DNA of 8,568 nucleotides, from assembly GCA_002293585.1 (NCBI GenBank), contig DBDM01000160.1, forward strand, positions 4,427 through 12,994, read 5' to 3'. The notes under the pieces are model-generated. The model saw only the letters and a program-made list of their open reading frames with translations, was not told where the DNA came from and searched no databases. Numbering within the stretch: position 1 is the first letter of the stretch; every line of letters begins with the position of its first letter. Of this stretch, positions 1-7,278 are shown in pieces. Source of the DNA: Bacteroidales bacterium UBA932. Lineage in GTDB: Bacteria > Bacteroidota > Bacteroidia > Bacteroidales > UBA932. The position numbers were made by a program, and so were the translations under genes.

Positions 1-444
1 ATTGGCCGCGACGTGCATGTAGGCGACACGATTATCGGCATTAAAGGCCGCGTAGGATTCGAAGCCGCAGCGCCGCTCATCATTATCAAAGCGCACCACC
101 TGCTAGAAAAGCATGTACTCACCAAATGGCAACAATACTGGAAAGAAATGCTGGCCAACTGGTACGGCATGCTGCTGCACGAAGCCCAGTACCTCGACCC
201 GGTAATGCGCAACATCGAAACATTCATGGAAAGCACGCAAACCCATGTCAGCGGCAACGTGGAGGTAAAACTACAGCCCTATCATTTCTCACTCACCGGT
301 TGCGAAAGCGCCTATGACCTGATGAATTCAAAATTCGGCGACTACGGTGAAATCAACAAGGCGTTCACCGGCGACGATGTGAAAGGGTTTACGACTATTT
401 TAGCCAATCAAATGAAAATATATTTTGCTACCCATGAAAAATAA
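1..444 (+). CDS. argG: Argininosuccinate synthase, C-terminal part (cut by window start)
   Basis: Joins citrulline and aspartate with ATP to make argininosuccinate, the next-to-last step of arginine synthesis, in the cytoplasm. The reading frame is open from base 1 and gives the last 147 residues; a full enzyme is about 400 residues, so roughly 250 lie outside the window. The visible part has the family's C-terminal multimerisation region: GDTIIGIKGRVGFEAAAP, then AHHLLEKHVLT, an LHEAQYLDPV stretch, and the TGCESAYDLMNSKFGDYGE end region. No frameshift is seen. The TAA at 442-444 lies inside argC, whose ATG is at 434, so the two genes overlap by 11 nt and are probably translationally coupled. 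The first ATG seen, at 13, is internal and not a start. Identification is from recognised family sequence and from the complete arg operon downstream. Confidence 0.95.
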   Translation: MGRDVHVGDTIIGIKGRVGFEAAAPLIIIKAHHLLEKHVLTKWQQYWKEMLANWYGMLLHEAQYLDPVMRNIETFMESTQTHVSGNVEVKLQPYHFSLTGCESAYDLMNSKFGDYGEINKAFTGDDVKGFTTILANQMKIYFATHEK

Positions 445-1411
445 AATCAGCGTTGGTATCGTTGGCGGTGCGGGCTACACCGCCGGGGAACTGCTCCGGC
501 TGTTGCTCCGTCATCCGCAGGCCGACATTCAATTCATACACAGCAGCACGCAGGCAGGTCAGCCGGTCTACAGCATTCACCGTGATTTATTAGGCGAAAC
601 GGAACTGAAATTTACAGATAAAATATCGGCCACCGATGTGATTTTCCTTTGTCTGGGGCACGGTTTGTCGGCCGCTTTCCTTGAACAGCATACGCTGCCT
701 GAAAGCACCCGCATCATCGACCTGAGCAATGATTTCCGCATTAACGCCGCACACGGTCAACGCCATTTTGTCTACGGGCTTCCCGAAATATTTCGCAACG
801 ACATTGTGCACGCACACAACATCGCCAATCCTGGCTGCTTTGCCACGGCCATACAGTTGGCGTTGCTACCCTTGGCGCAACAATCGCTCCTCTCCAACGA
901 AGTACACGTGAACGCCATTACCGGATCCACCGGCGCCGGGCGCGAACTCACCGAGACCTCGCAGTTCAGTTACCGCAATAATAATGTGTCTATTTATAAA
1001 CCTTTCACGCACCAGCACCTCGGCGAAATCAACAAAACACTAACCGCTGTTCAGCAAGGGAAAAATGCGGCGGTGAACTTCATTCCCGTGCGCGGCAACT
1101 TCACCCGCGGCATTTTCGCTACACTCTACACCCGGTGTGCACTAAGTAAAGAAGCACTACAAACACTGTACCGCGATTATTACGCCGCACATCCTTTCAC
1201 GCATGTTTCAGACAAGGGGATAAGCCTGAAAGAAGTAGTGAACACCAATAAATGTTTATTACATATTGACCAACACGGCGAATATGCACTAATCACAAGC
1301 TGTATCGACAACCTGCTGAAAGGCGCATCGGGACAGGCTGTGCAAAATATGAACCTGATGTTCGGGTTGGATGAAACCGCCGGACTTCTTCTAAAACCAA
1401 GTGTATTTTAA
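434..1411 (+). CDS. argC: N-acetyl (or N-succinyl)-gamma-glutamyl-phosphate reductase
   Basis: NADPH-dependent reduction of N-acyl-glutamyl phosphate to N-acyl-glutamate semialdehyde, the third step of the pathway. The 325-residue product is of normal length. It begins with a Rossmann dinucleotide-binding motif (G8, G11, G12, G14, then YTAGE). The catalytic cysteine is C135 in NPGCFAT, and the active-site histidine lies in the H193-Q-H195 motif followed by LGEI. An ITGSTGAGR stretch and a PVRGNFTRGIF segment are also typical. I start it at ATG 434, which gives MKNKISVGIVGG. An in-frame TTG at 425 would add only three residues and deepen the overlap with argG. It overlaps the argG stop by 11 nt and ends one base before the argD ATG, so it sits in the middle of the operon transcript. 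In this pathway type the acyl group may be succinyl; the sequence of ArgC alone does not decide. Confidence 0.96.
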   Translation: MKNKISVGIVGGAGYTAGELLRLLLRHPQADIQFIHSSTQAGQPVYSIHRDLLGETELKFTDKISATDVIFLCLGHGLSAAFLEQHTLPESTRIIDLSNDFRINAAHGQRHFVYGLPEIFRNDIVHAHNIANPGCFATAIQLALLPLAQQSLLSNEVHVNAITGSTGAGRELTETSQFSYRNNNVSIYKPFTHQHLGEINKTLTAVQQGKNAAVNFIPVRGNFTRGIFATLYTRCALSKEALQTLYRDYYAAHPFTHVSDKGISLKEVVNTNKCLLHIDQHGEYALITSCIDNLLKGASGQAVQNMNLMFGLDETAGLLLKPSVF

Positions 1412-1412
1412 G

Positions 1413-2537
1413 ATGAATTTATTCAACGTTTATCCCCTGTGGAATATTAATTTAGTGAAAGCAACAGGCTGTTGCGTGTACGACGACAAAGGCACGGAAT
1501 ACCTCGACCTGTACGGCGGACACGCTGTGATTTCCATTGGGCACACCCATCCCCACTACGTGCAAATAATTACGGAGCAATTGCAGCGGCTGGGTTTTTA
1601 TTCCAACTCCGTTAAAAACGAGTTGCAGGAAAAATTAGCCCGGCAATTAGGACAATGCTCCGGCTATGATGAGCACGCGCTTTTCTTATGCAATTCCGGT
1701 GCGGAAGCCAATGAGAATGCTATGAAATTAGCCTCGTTCCATACCGGGAAGAAAAAAATACTGGCTTTCAACAAAGCTTTCCACGGCCGCACCTCCGGCG
1801 CAGTAGCGGCGACCGACAACCCCACTATCATCGCGCCTTTCAACAAAACAAGTCATGTTGATTTCGTTGCGCTGAATGACAGCACAGCAGTGGAAACAGC
1901 GCTGAAAACCGGCGACTATGCAGCGGTAATCATCGAAGGCATACAGGGCGTAGCCGGCATCATCATGCCCGATGATGCTTTTCTGTGTAAGCTGCGTACC
2001 CTGTGCAGCCAATACCAAGCCTTGCTTATCCTTGACGAAATACAATCGGGCTACGGCCGTACCGGCAAATTCTTTGCCCACCAATGGGCAGGCATCCGCG
2101 CCGATATTATTACCACCGCCAAAGGCATGGGCAACGGCTTTCCTATCGGCGGAGTACTGGTAGCGCCGGAAATCAACGCAGTGCACGGCATGCTGGGCAC
2201 TACTTTCGGAGGAAACCACTTAGCCTGCGCCGCTGCTTTGGCGGTACTGGAAGTGATGGAAAAAGAACGGCTCATCGACAATGCCCAACACATTGGGGAG
2301 TATACACTGAACGCCTTGCGCAACATACCGGGCATTCAGGAAGTGCGTGGCCGCGGACTGATGATAGGCATTGAAATGCCTTATCCTGTCAAGGAAATTC
2401 GCGAAAAAATGTTATTTGAACATCATATTTTTACCGGCAATGCCGGCAGTGGCACCATACGCCTGTTACCGCCGCTCTGTGTAAGCCAAAAAGAAATTGA
2501 CTGTTTTTTAAATGTATTTAAAAAATTAATATCATGA
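1413..2537 (+). CDS. argD: N-acetyl (or N-succinyl)-ornithine aminotransferase, PLP-dependent
   Basis: Class III pyridoxal-phosphate aminotransferase that converts N-acyl-glutamate semialdehyde to N-acyl-ornithine with glutamate as donor. The 374-residue product is within the usual range. Visible motifs in order: DLYGGHAVISIGHTHP near the N-terminus, CNSGAEANENAMKLA (cofactor phosphate pocket), FHGRTSGAVAAT, the D208-E209 of LDEIQSGYGRTGKF that contacts the pyridine ring, and the Schiff-base lysine K237 in TTAKGMGNGFPIGG, followed by TTFGGNHLACAAA. I use ATG 1413. A GTG at 1401 is in frame but would run into argC, whereas ATG 1413 leaves a one-base gap after the argC stop. Its TGA overlaps the ATG of the next gene (ATGA at 2534-2537), which suggests coupled translation. 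ArgD-type enzymes can share other aminotransferase roles, such as in lysine synthesis, but the operon context fixes the main job. Confidence 0.96.
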   Translation: MNLFNVYPLWNINLVKATGCCVYDDKGTEYLDLYGGHAVISIGHTHPHYVQIITEQLQRLGFYSNSVKNELQEKLARQLGQCSGYDEHALFLCNSGAEANENAMKLASFHTGKKKILAFNKAFHGRTSGAVAATDNPTIIAPFNKTSHVDFVALNDSTAVETALKTGDYAAVIIEGIQGVAGIIMPDDAFLCKLRTLCSQYQALLILDEIQSGYGRTGKFFAHQWAGIRADIITTAKGMGNGFPIGGVLVAPEINAVHGMLGTTFGGNHLACAAALAVLEVMEKERLIDNAQHIGEYTLNALRNIPGIQEVRGRGLMIGIEMPYPVKEIREKMLFEHHIFTGNAGSGTIRLLPPLCVSQKEIDCFLNVFKKLIS

Positions 2538-3490
2538 GACATTTCACTTGCGTAAACGATATCGGCAACCTGAAAAAGGCAGTGCAGGAAGCGTTTGAGA
2601 TCAAGAAAGATCCGTTTAAATACGACATGCTCGGCAAAAATAAAACCCTGCTGATGCTGTTTTTCAACAACAGTTTGCGAACCCGTCTAAGCACACAAAA
2701 AGCCGCCATGAACTTAGGCATGAGCGTGATGGTGCTCGACGTAAATCAAGGCGCATGGAAACTCGAAACCCAGCGGGGCGTGGTGATGGACGGCGACAAA
2801 TCGGAACACCTGCTCGAAGCTATTCCTGTAATGGCTTCCTATTGCGATATCATCGGCGTCCGCTCTTTTGCACAGTTTGAAAGCAAGGCCGACGACTACA
2901 ACGAAATTATACTCCACCAGTTTATGCAGCATTCGGGCAAGCCTGTGTTCAGCATGGAGGCTGCTACCCGCCACCCCTTACAGAGTTTTGCCGATTTAAT
3001 TACCATTGAAGAGTACAAGAAAACCGACCGGCCGAAAGTAGTGCTCACCTGGGCGCCGCACCCCAAAGCCTTACCACAGGCCGTTCCCAACTCCTTCGCC
3101 GAATGGATGAATGCCACGGACTACGATTTTGTAATCACACACCCCGAAGGCTACGAGCTGGCGCCGGAGTTCGTGGGCAAAGCCAAAGTAGAATACGATC
3201 AGCGCAAAGCCTTTGAAAGCGCCGATTTTATTTACGCCAAAAACTGGTCGGCTTACAATGACCCGAACTACGGTAAAGTTATCCACGCCGACAGGGCCTG
3301 GACGGTGGACAGTCAAAAAATGGCGTTGACAAACAATGCGTATTTCATGCACTGCTTACCGGTGCGCCGCAACATGATTGTCACCGACGAGGTGATCGAA
3401 AGTCCGCAATCCATCGTTATTCCCGAAGCGGCCAACCGTGAAATATCGGCACAGGTAGTCATTAAACGTTTGTTGCAGGATAATTATTAA
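2534..3490 (+). CDS. argF': N-succinylornithine (or N-acetylornithine) carbamoyltransferase
   Basis: Transfers the carbamoyl group from carbamoyl phosphate to an N-acylated ornithine, giving N-acyl-citrulline. This is the Bacteroidota/Xanthomonas variant of the pathway, which does not use free ornithine. The 318-residue product has the carbamoyl-phosphate loop S47-L48-R49-T50-R51, an HPLQ motif at 147-150, a TWAPHPKALPQAVPN stretch and HCLPVRR at 273-279. These match the Bacteroides-type enzyme, which has a knotted trimeric fold, rather than classical ArgF. In the DGDK-x-EHLLEA segment the specificity position is residue 90. Family knowledge places Pro there in the Bacteroides fragilis succinylornithine enzyme and Glu at the matching position in Xanthomonas acetylornithine enzymes. 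Here it is Ser (codon TCG at 2801-2803). With no Glu present, succinylornithine is the likelier substrate, but this is inference. The start overlaps argD by 4 nt; argB follows one base after the stop. Confidence 0.95.
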   Translation: MRHFTCVNDIGNLKKAVQEAFEIKKDPFKYDMLGKNKTLLMLFFNNSLRTRLSTQKAAMNLGMSVMVLDVNQGAWKLETQRGVVMDGDKSEHLLEAIPVMASYCDIIGVRSFAQFESKADDYNEIILHQFMQHSGKPVFSMEAATRHPLQSFADLITIEEYKKTDRPKVVLTWAPHPKALPQAVPNSFAEWMNATDYDFVITHPEGYELAPEFVGKAKVEYDQRKAFESADFIYAKNWSAYNDPNYGKVIHADRAWTVDSQKMALTNNAYFMHCLPVRRNMIVTDEVIESPQSIVIPEAANREISAQVVIKRLLQDNY

Positions 3491-3491
3491 C

Positions 3492-4289
3492 ATGAAACCG
3501 GAAATCAATATCGTCAAAATAGGCGGCAACGTCATTGACAACGAGGCGGCATTGTCCCAATTCTTACAGGATTTTGCTTCCCTCGAAGGAGCGAAAGTGT
3601 TGATACATGGCGGTGGGAAATTAGCTACCCGCATGGCGGAGCAATTGAATATTCCCACGCAAATGCACGAAGGGCGCCGCATCACCGATGCCGACACACT
3701 GAAAATCGTGACCATGGTATACGCCGGATGGATCAATAAAAATATCGTGGCACAGCTTCAACGGCTGCACTGCAATGCCATTGGCCTGTCGGGCGCCGAT
3801 GCCAATGTAATTCCTGCCGTCCGCCGGGCGCCGGCGCCTATCGACTTCGGCTTTGTCGGCGATGTGCAACCGGAACAAATCAATCACACATTTTTAAGCA
3901 CCTTACTGCAACAGGATATTTGTCCCGTATGCTGCGCCATTACACACGACACACAGGGGAACCTGCTCAACAGCAATGCCGACACCATTGCCTCCTCATT
4001 GGCGATAGCCTTATCTTCCACCTATGACGTGCGATTGGTGTTCTGCTTCGAAAAAGAAGGCGTGCTGTCTAATCCCGACGATGAGCGTTCCGTCATTCCG
4101 GAAATTACCCGTTCATCGTACGCCACGCTGAAAGCGGACGGTATTATCACCGCAGGCATGCTCCCGAAAATCGACAACGCATTCAAAGCTATTGATGCAG
4201 GCGTGCAAGAAGTGGTGATCAAGCATGCGAAGAATGTATTACAGGATAGGGGAACAACAATCTCCCACCCTAATATCCTAATCTCTTAA
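3492..4289 (+). CDS. argB: N-acetylglutamate (or N-succinylglutamate) kinase
   Basis: Phosphorylates the gamma-carboxyl of N-acyl-glutamate with ATP, the second pathway step. The 265-residue amino-acid-kinase-fold protein has K9 in VKIGGN, the glycine-rich HGGGK at 39-43, EGRRITDAD in the substrate region, N160-S161-N162-A163-D164, and K226 in LPKIDNAF (nucleotide site). Length is normal for the family. It lacks an obvious N-terminal helix extension of the kind linked to arginine feedback-inhibited hexamers, so strong feedback control is not evident. Family proteins usually end soon after the GTTI stretch. Here an extra SHPNILIS tail follows, and its last residues and the TAA stop are encoded by the first three units of an 8-bp tandem repeat (see 4269-4332). 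The start is one base after the argF' stop. In a succinyl pathway the substrate would be N-succinylglutamate. Confidence 0.95.
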   Translation: MKPEINIVKIGGNVIDNEAALSQFLQDFASLEGAKVLIHGGGKLATRMAEQLNIPTQMHEGRRITDADTLKIVTMVYAGWINKNIVAQLQRLHCNAIGLSGADANVIPAVRRAPAPIDFGFVGDVQPEQINHTFLSTLLQQDICPVCCAITHDTQGNLLNSNADTIASSLAIALSSTYDVRLVFCFEKEGVLSNPDDERSVIPEITRSSYATLKADGIITAGMLPKIDNAFKAIDAGVQEVVIKHAKNVLQDRGTTISHPNILIS

Positions 4290-4332
4290 TCCCCTAATCT
4301 CTTAGTCTCTTAATCACTTAGTCACTTAATAT
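4269..4332 (+). repeat. Tandem array of eight 8-bp units between argB and argE
   Basis: Eight uninterrupted octamers: cctaatat, cctaatct, cttaatcc, cctaatct, cttagtct, cttaatca, cttagtca, cttaatat. The consensus is C-Y-T-A-R-T-[C/A]-N. The core T-A-R at unit positions 3-5 is invariant, so every unit holds a TAA or TAG. Because 8 is not a multiple of 3, any three neighbouring units close all three + strand frames. The argB stop is the TAA of unit 3 (4287-4289), and unit 8 ends at the base before the argE ATG (4333). The array occupies the only sizeable gap in the operon. It is a degenerate microsatellite in form; function unknown. No dyad symmetry suggests a terminator or hairpin. The register and unit count were read directly from the sequence. 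Confidence 0.9.
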
Positions 4333-5376
4333 ATGGAAGCCCTCGCCCTACTCAAGCAACTCATCGCCACACCGTCATTCTCCCGTGAGGAGGATAAGAC
4401 GGCGGGGATTATTGCTGATTTTTTGTCAGCGAAAGGCGTTGCAGCGCAACGGTTGCAGAACAACGTGTACGCCCGCAATCTCCATTTCGATCCGGCAAGG
4501 CCTACCCTGCTGCTCAACTCTCACCACGACACGGTGAAACCCACAGCGGCTTACACCTTAGACCCTTTCACGCCGCTCGAAAAAGACGGCAAACTGTACG
4601 GCTTGGGCAGCAATGACGCCGGCGCCTCCGTGGTGGCGCTGATACAAGCCTTCTGTTATTACTACGATAAAAAAATGAACTATAACCTCATCTTGGCCAT
4701 TACGGCGGAAGAAGAGGTGACGGGCGACAACGGCATTGCCTTAGTGCTGCAACAATTACCGGCCATTGATTGCGCTATTGTGGGCGAGCCCACGCAAATG
4801 AAAGCGGCCATTGCCGAGCGCGGACTGATGGTGCTCGACTGTACGGCGCACGGAACACCGGGCCACGCCGCCCGCAGTGAGGGCGACAACGCCTTATACC
4901 ACGCTATCGACGATATCAACTGGTTTCGCAATTTTCATTTCCCCAACACTTCACCCTTGATGGGCGAGGTGAAAATGACCGTCACACAAATCAATGCCGG
5001 CACGCAACACAACGTAGTGCCCGGCGAATGCCGTTTTGTGGTAGACGTGCGTCCCACCGACGGGTATGCCAACACCGAAATTGTCGACATCATCCGGCAA
5101 CACGTAAAGTGTGATGTGGCGCCGCGCTCCACCAAACACAGGGCTTCATCCACCGACGAAAATCATCCGCTGGTACAAACAGCTAAAGCATTACATATTC
5201 CCCTCTTTGTTTCGCCCACCACCTCCGACCGCATACGCATGACTTTTCCCGCTATTAAAATGGGCGTGGGCGATTCGGCACGGTCGCACCAGGCCGATGA
5301 ATTTGTTTATATCAAAGAAATTGAAGAGGGCATTCAACAATATATCGCATTTTTAAAAGCATTCAACCATGAATAA
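4333..5376 (+). CDS. argE: M20-family deacylase, N-acyl-citrulline/ornithine deacetylase (ArgE type)
   Basis: Zinc-dependent M20 peptidase-family amidohydrolase that removes the N-acyl group. In an ArgF' pathway the natural substrate is N-acetyl- or N-succinyl-citrulline, yielding citrulline for ArgG. The 347-residue product shows the full metal site: H64 and D66 in SHHDTV, bridging D95 in GSNDAG, E127-E128 in AEEEVTGD (general base and ligand), a GEPT motif, and the late ligand H319 in SHQADEF. The dimerisation insert lies between, beginning around HGTPGHAAR. The start is the ATG directly after the octamer array. No earlier in-frame start exists within the array, since each frame has stops. 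It overlaps argH by 8 nt. The M20 family also includes DapE and lysine-pathway LysK, but the operon context and linear pathway (no argJ here) support ArgE. Confidence 0.93.
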   Translation: MEALALLKQLIATPSFSREEDKTAGIIADFLSAKGVAAQRLQNNVYARNLHFDPARPTLLLNSHHDTVKPTAAYTLDPFTPLEKDGKLYGLGSNDAGASVVALIQAFCYYYDKKMNYNLILAITAEEEVTGDNGIALVLQQLPAIDCAIVGEPTQMKAAIAERGLMVLDCTAHGTPGHAARSEGDNALYHAIDDINWFRNFHFPNTSPLMGEVKMTVTQINAGTQHNVVPGECRFVVDVRPTDGYANTEIVDIIRQHVKCDVAPRSTKHRASSTDENHPLVQTAKALHIPLFVSPTTSDRIRMTFPAIKMGVGDSARSHQADEFVYIKEIEEGIQQYIAFLKAFNHE

Positions 5377-6670
5377 ACTTTGGAGCAAAGGCAAGGACTC
5401 CCACCAACTTGTAGAACAATTTACCGTGGGGCAGGACCGCGAACTCGACCTGCAATTAGCACCGCATGATGTGCGCGGCTCTATGGCGCACGTGCAGATG
5501 TTGCAAAGCATAGGACTGCTTACCAAAGAAGAAACGGAGCAGCTAACCGCTGCCCTGCAGGATATTTTGAAAGTAGCTGAAACCGGCGGGTTCATTATTG
5601 AAGACGGCGTGGAAGACGTGCACTCTCAGGTGGAGTTGATGCTCACACGGAAATTAGGCGAAACCGGCAAGAAAATCCATTCCGGCCGTTCGCGCAACGA
5701 TCAGGTGCTGGTAGACCTCAAACTGTTTATGCGTGCGGAAATGCAAGCTATCGCACAATTGACGTATCAGTTATTCCAACGGTTACAAACCCTCAGCGAG
5801 GCGCATAAAGAAGTGTTGATGCCCGGCTACACCCATTTCCAGATCGCCATGCCTTCATCGTTCGGCCTGTGGTTTGGCGCCTACGCCGAAGCCCTCACCG
5901 ACGATATGCAACTCTTCGCCGGAGCATACAAGATGGTCAATCAAAATCCACTGGGTTCAGCCGCAGGCTACGGCAGTTCCTTCCCGCTGGACCGCGCCAT
6001 GACTACGAAATTGCTGGGTTTCGACAGCATGCTCTACAACGTCGTTGCCGCACAGATGAGTCGCGGAAAAGCAGAACGCGCCTTATCTTACGGCATGGCG
6101 TCCATTGCTTCTACATTAAATAAACTGGCTTCCGATATTTGTATTTTCATCAGTCAGAATTTCGGATTCATCAGCTTTCCCGAAGAACTGACTACCGGTT
6201 CGAGTATCATGCCTCACAAGAAAAATCCCGATGTGTTCGAACTCATCCGCGGAAAATGTAATCGGCTGCAAAGCCTGCCGAATGAGCTCACCATCATGAC
6301 CACCAACCTGCCCCACGGCTACCACCGCGACTACCAACTGATGAAAGACGCCCTGTTCCCTGCCATTACCACACTGAAAGATTGTTTGGTCATTGCCGAA
6401 TTCATGTTGCAGCACATACAAATCAACCCTCACATTTTGGACGATCCGAAATATGATTACCTGTTTACGGTGGAAGAAGTCAACCGCCTTACCTTAGAGG
6501 GCGTGCCTTTCCGCGATGCTTACCGGAAAGTGGGGCAACAGGTGTCCGACGGCACTTTCAAAGCCGCAAAGCAGGTACGTCACACACATGAAGGCAGCAT
6601 AGGCAACCTGTGCACGGCTGCCATAGCGCAGAAAATGCAGGCCATTATGACAACTTGGGGAAAGGCTTAG
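5369..6670 (+). CDS. argH: Argininosuccinate lyase
   Basis: Splits argininosuccinate into arginine and fumarate, the last step of the pathway. It belongs to the fumarase/aspartase superfamily and acts as a homotetramer in the cytoplasm. The 433-residue product is slightly shorter than the common 450-465 but typical for Bacteroidota. Visible motifs: DVHSQVE at 83-89, HSGRSRNDQV from H104, the catalytic threonine-histidine T155-H156 in MPGYTHFQIAMP, and the flexible signature loop GSSIMPHKKNP starting at G277, which carries the catalytic serine. The ATG at 5369 lies inside the end of argE (8-nt overlap), consistent with translational coupling. Its TAG (6668-6670) overlaps the stop of the convergent MarC-family gene, so there is no intergenic space for a terminator and transcription probably ends inside the opposing gene. 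Confidence 0.97.
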   Translation: MNKLWSKGKDSHQLVEQFTVGQDRELDLQLAPHDVRGSMAHVQMLQSIGLLTKEETEQLTAALQDILKVAETGGFIIEDGVEDVHSQVELMLTRKLGETGKKIHSGRSRNDQVLVDLKLFMRAEMQAIAQLTYQLFQRLQTLSEAHKEVLMPGYTHFQIAMPSSFGLWFGAYAEALTDDMQLFAGAYKMVNQNPLGSAAGYGSSFPLDRAMTTKLLGFDSMLYNVVAAQMSRGKAERALSYGMASIASTLNKLASDICIFISQNFGFISFPEELTTGSSIMPHKKNPDVFELIRGKCNRLQSLPNELTIMTTNLPHGYHRDYQLMKDALFPAITTLKDCLVIAEFMLQHIQINPHILDDPKYDYLFTVEEVNRLTLEGVPFRDAYRKVGQQVSDGTFKAAKQVRHTHEGSIGNLCTAAIAQKMQAIMTTWGKA

Positions 6671-7248
6671 GAGTCGAGTAATATACGCAAATTGGAAACA
6701 AACAGCCGCACGGCCATTGCTAACAGGATAATGCCGAAAAATTTACGGATAATATAAATGCCGCCTTTGCCAATCAGGCGCTCCATAAAGTTCACTTTGC
6801 TTAAAACAATATACACGATCACCATATTGATGAGTACGGCGATGATGATATTTTCCACACTGCATTCTGCCCGCAGCGTCAATGCGGTGGTCAGCGTTCC
6901 CGGCCCTGCTACCAACGGAAAAACCACCGGCACCAGCGTGGTATAACCTTCCGGACCGTTATGGCGGAAAATTTCTATGTCCAATGTCATTTCAACCGCC
7001 AGGGCAAAAAGCACCAAAGCGCCTGCCATGGCAAAGGAGGCAATGTCCGTATTGAACAACCGCAGGAGCGCATTGCCGGCAAAAAGAAAAACCACCAAAA
7101 TGATCAATGACAATAAACTTGCCTTGGCAGCATTCACCTTCCGTCCGGAACTATTCAAATCAATAATAACAGGAATAGCTCCGGTAATATCAATTACGGC
7201 AAACAATACCACAAAGGCGGTCATGATTTCTTGTATACTGAAATACAT
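6667..7248 (-). CDS. MarC-family integral membrane protein
   Basis: Six-helix inner-membrane protein of the MarC/UPF0056 family. The family's transport substrate is not established, and the early link to antibiotic resistance through the E. coli mar locus was not upheld. From ATG 7248 the product is 193 residues, the usual family length. Approximate membrane segments: 8-29 (with D20-I-T-G-A-I-P), 44-64, 70-88, 105-125 (VFPLVAGPGTLTT, the conserved GPG loop), 132-150 and 168-185. An in-frame ATG at 7254 and a TTG at 7263 are possible starts. I prefer 7248 because MYFSIQEI resembles N-termini I know from Bacteroidota relatives. It ends convergently on argH with a 4-nt overlap. The gene upstream (stop at 7279) is in the same direction, about 30 nt away, so the two may be co-transcribed; a promoter-like TATCTTTG also sits just upstream of the start. 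Confidence 0.88.
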   Translation of the reverse strand: MYFSIQEIMTAFVVLFAVIDITGAIPVIIDLNSSGRKVNAAKASLLSLIILVVFLFAGNALLRLFNTDIASFAMAGALVLFALAVEMTLDIEIFRHNGPEGYTTLVPVVFPLVAGPGTLTTALTLRAECSVENIIIAVLINMVIVYIVLSKVNFMERLIGKGGIYIIRKFFGIILLAMAVRLFVSNLRILLDS

Positions 7249-7260
7249 ACCCATAGGGTA

Positions 7261-7268
7261 CAAAGATA
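7261..7268 (-). promoter_or_regulatory. Possible -7 promoter element (TAnnTTTG type) of the MarC-family gene
   Basis: Read on the - strand the bases are TATCTTTG, matching the Bacteroidota -7 consensus TAnnTTTG. Transcription would begin only a few bases before the candidate ATGs at 7254 and 7248, giving an almost leaderless message. The nearest upstream TTG on this strand (7296-7294) is 25 nt away, longer than the usual 17-23, so the -33 box is weak. It may be a secondary promoter within a two-gene transcript, or chance. Confidence 0.4.
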
Positions 7269-7278
7269 CAAAAAATCT

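Noticed and set aside
425..433. TTG at 425 as the argC start
   Set aside because: The ATG at 434 gives the usual short N-terminus before the Rossmann motif; the TTG adds only three residues and a deeper overlap.
1401..1412. GTG at 1401 as the argD start
   Set aside because: It would add four residues encoded inside argC; ATG 1413 fits the one-base spacing seen elsewhere in the operon.
1728..2219. 163-codon open frame on the - strand within argD
   Set aside because: It lies fully antisense to a well-supported gene with intact catalytic motifs, and its product resembles no family I recognise. It is a codon-usage shadow.
3820..3840. GC-rich palindromic run (overlapping ggcgcc-like sites) in argB
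   Set aside because: It reads as normal codons for an Arg-Ala-Pro-Ala-Pro stretch in an intact frame; no separate function is needed to explain it.
4269..4332. CRISPR array or transcription terminator
   Set aside because: Units are only 8 bp with no spacers, and there is no dyad able to form a hairpin. It is a short-period tandem repeat.
6705..6714. GCC-GCAC-GGC dyad just after argH as a terminator
   Set aside because: It has only three stem pairs, no following T run on the + strand, and lies within coding sequence of the MarC-family gene.
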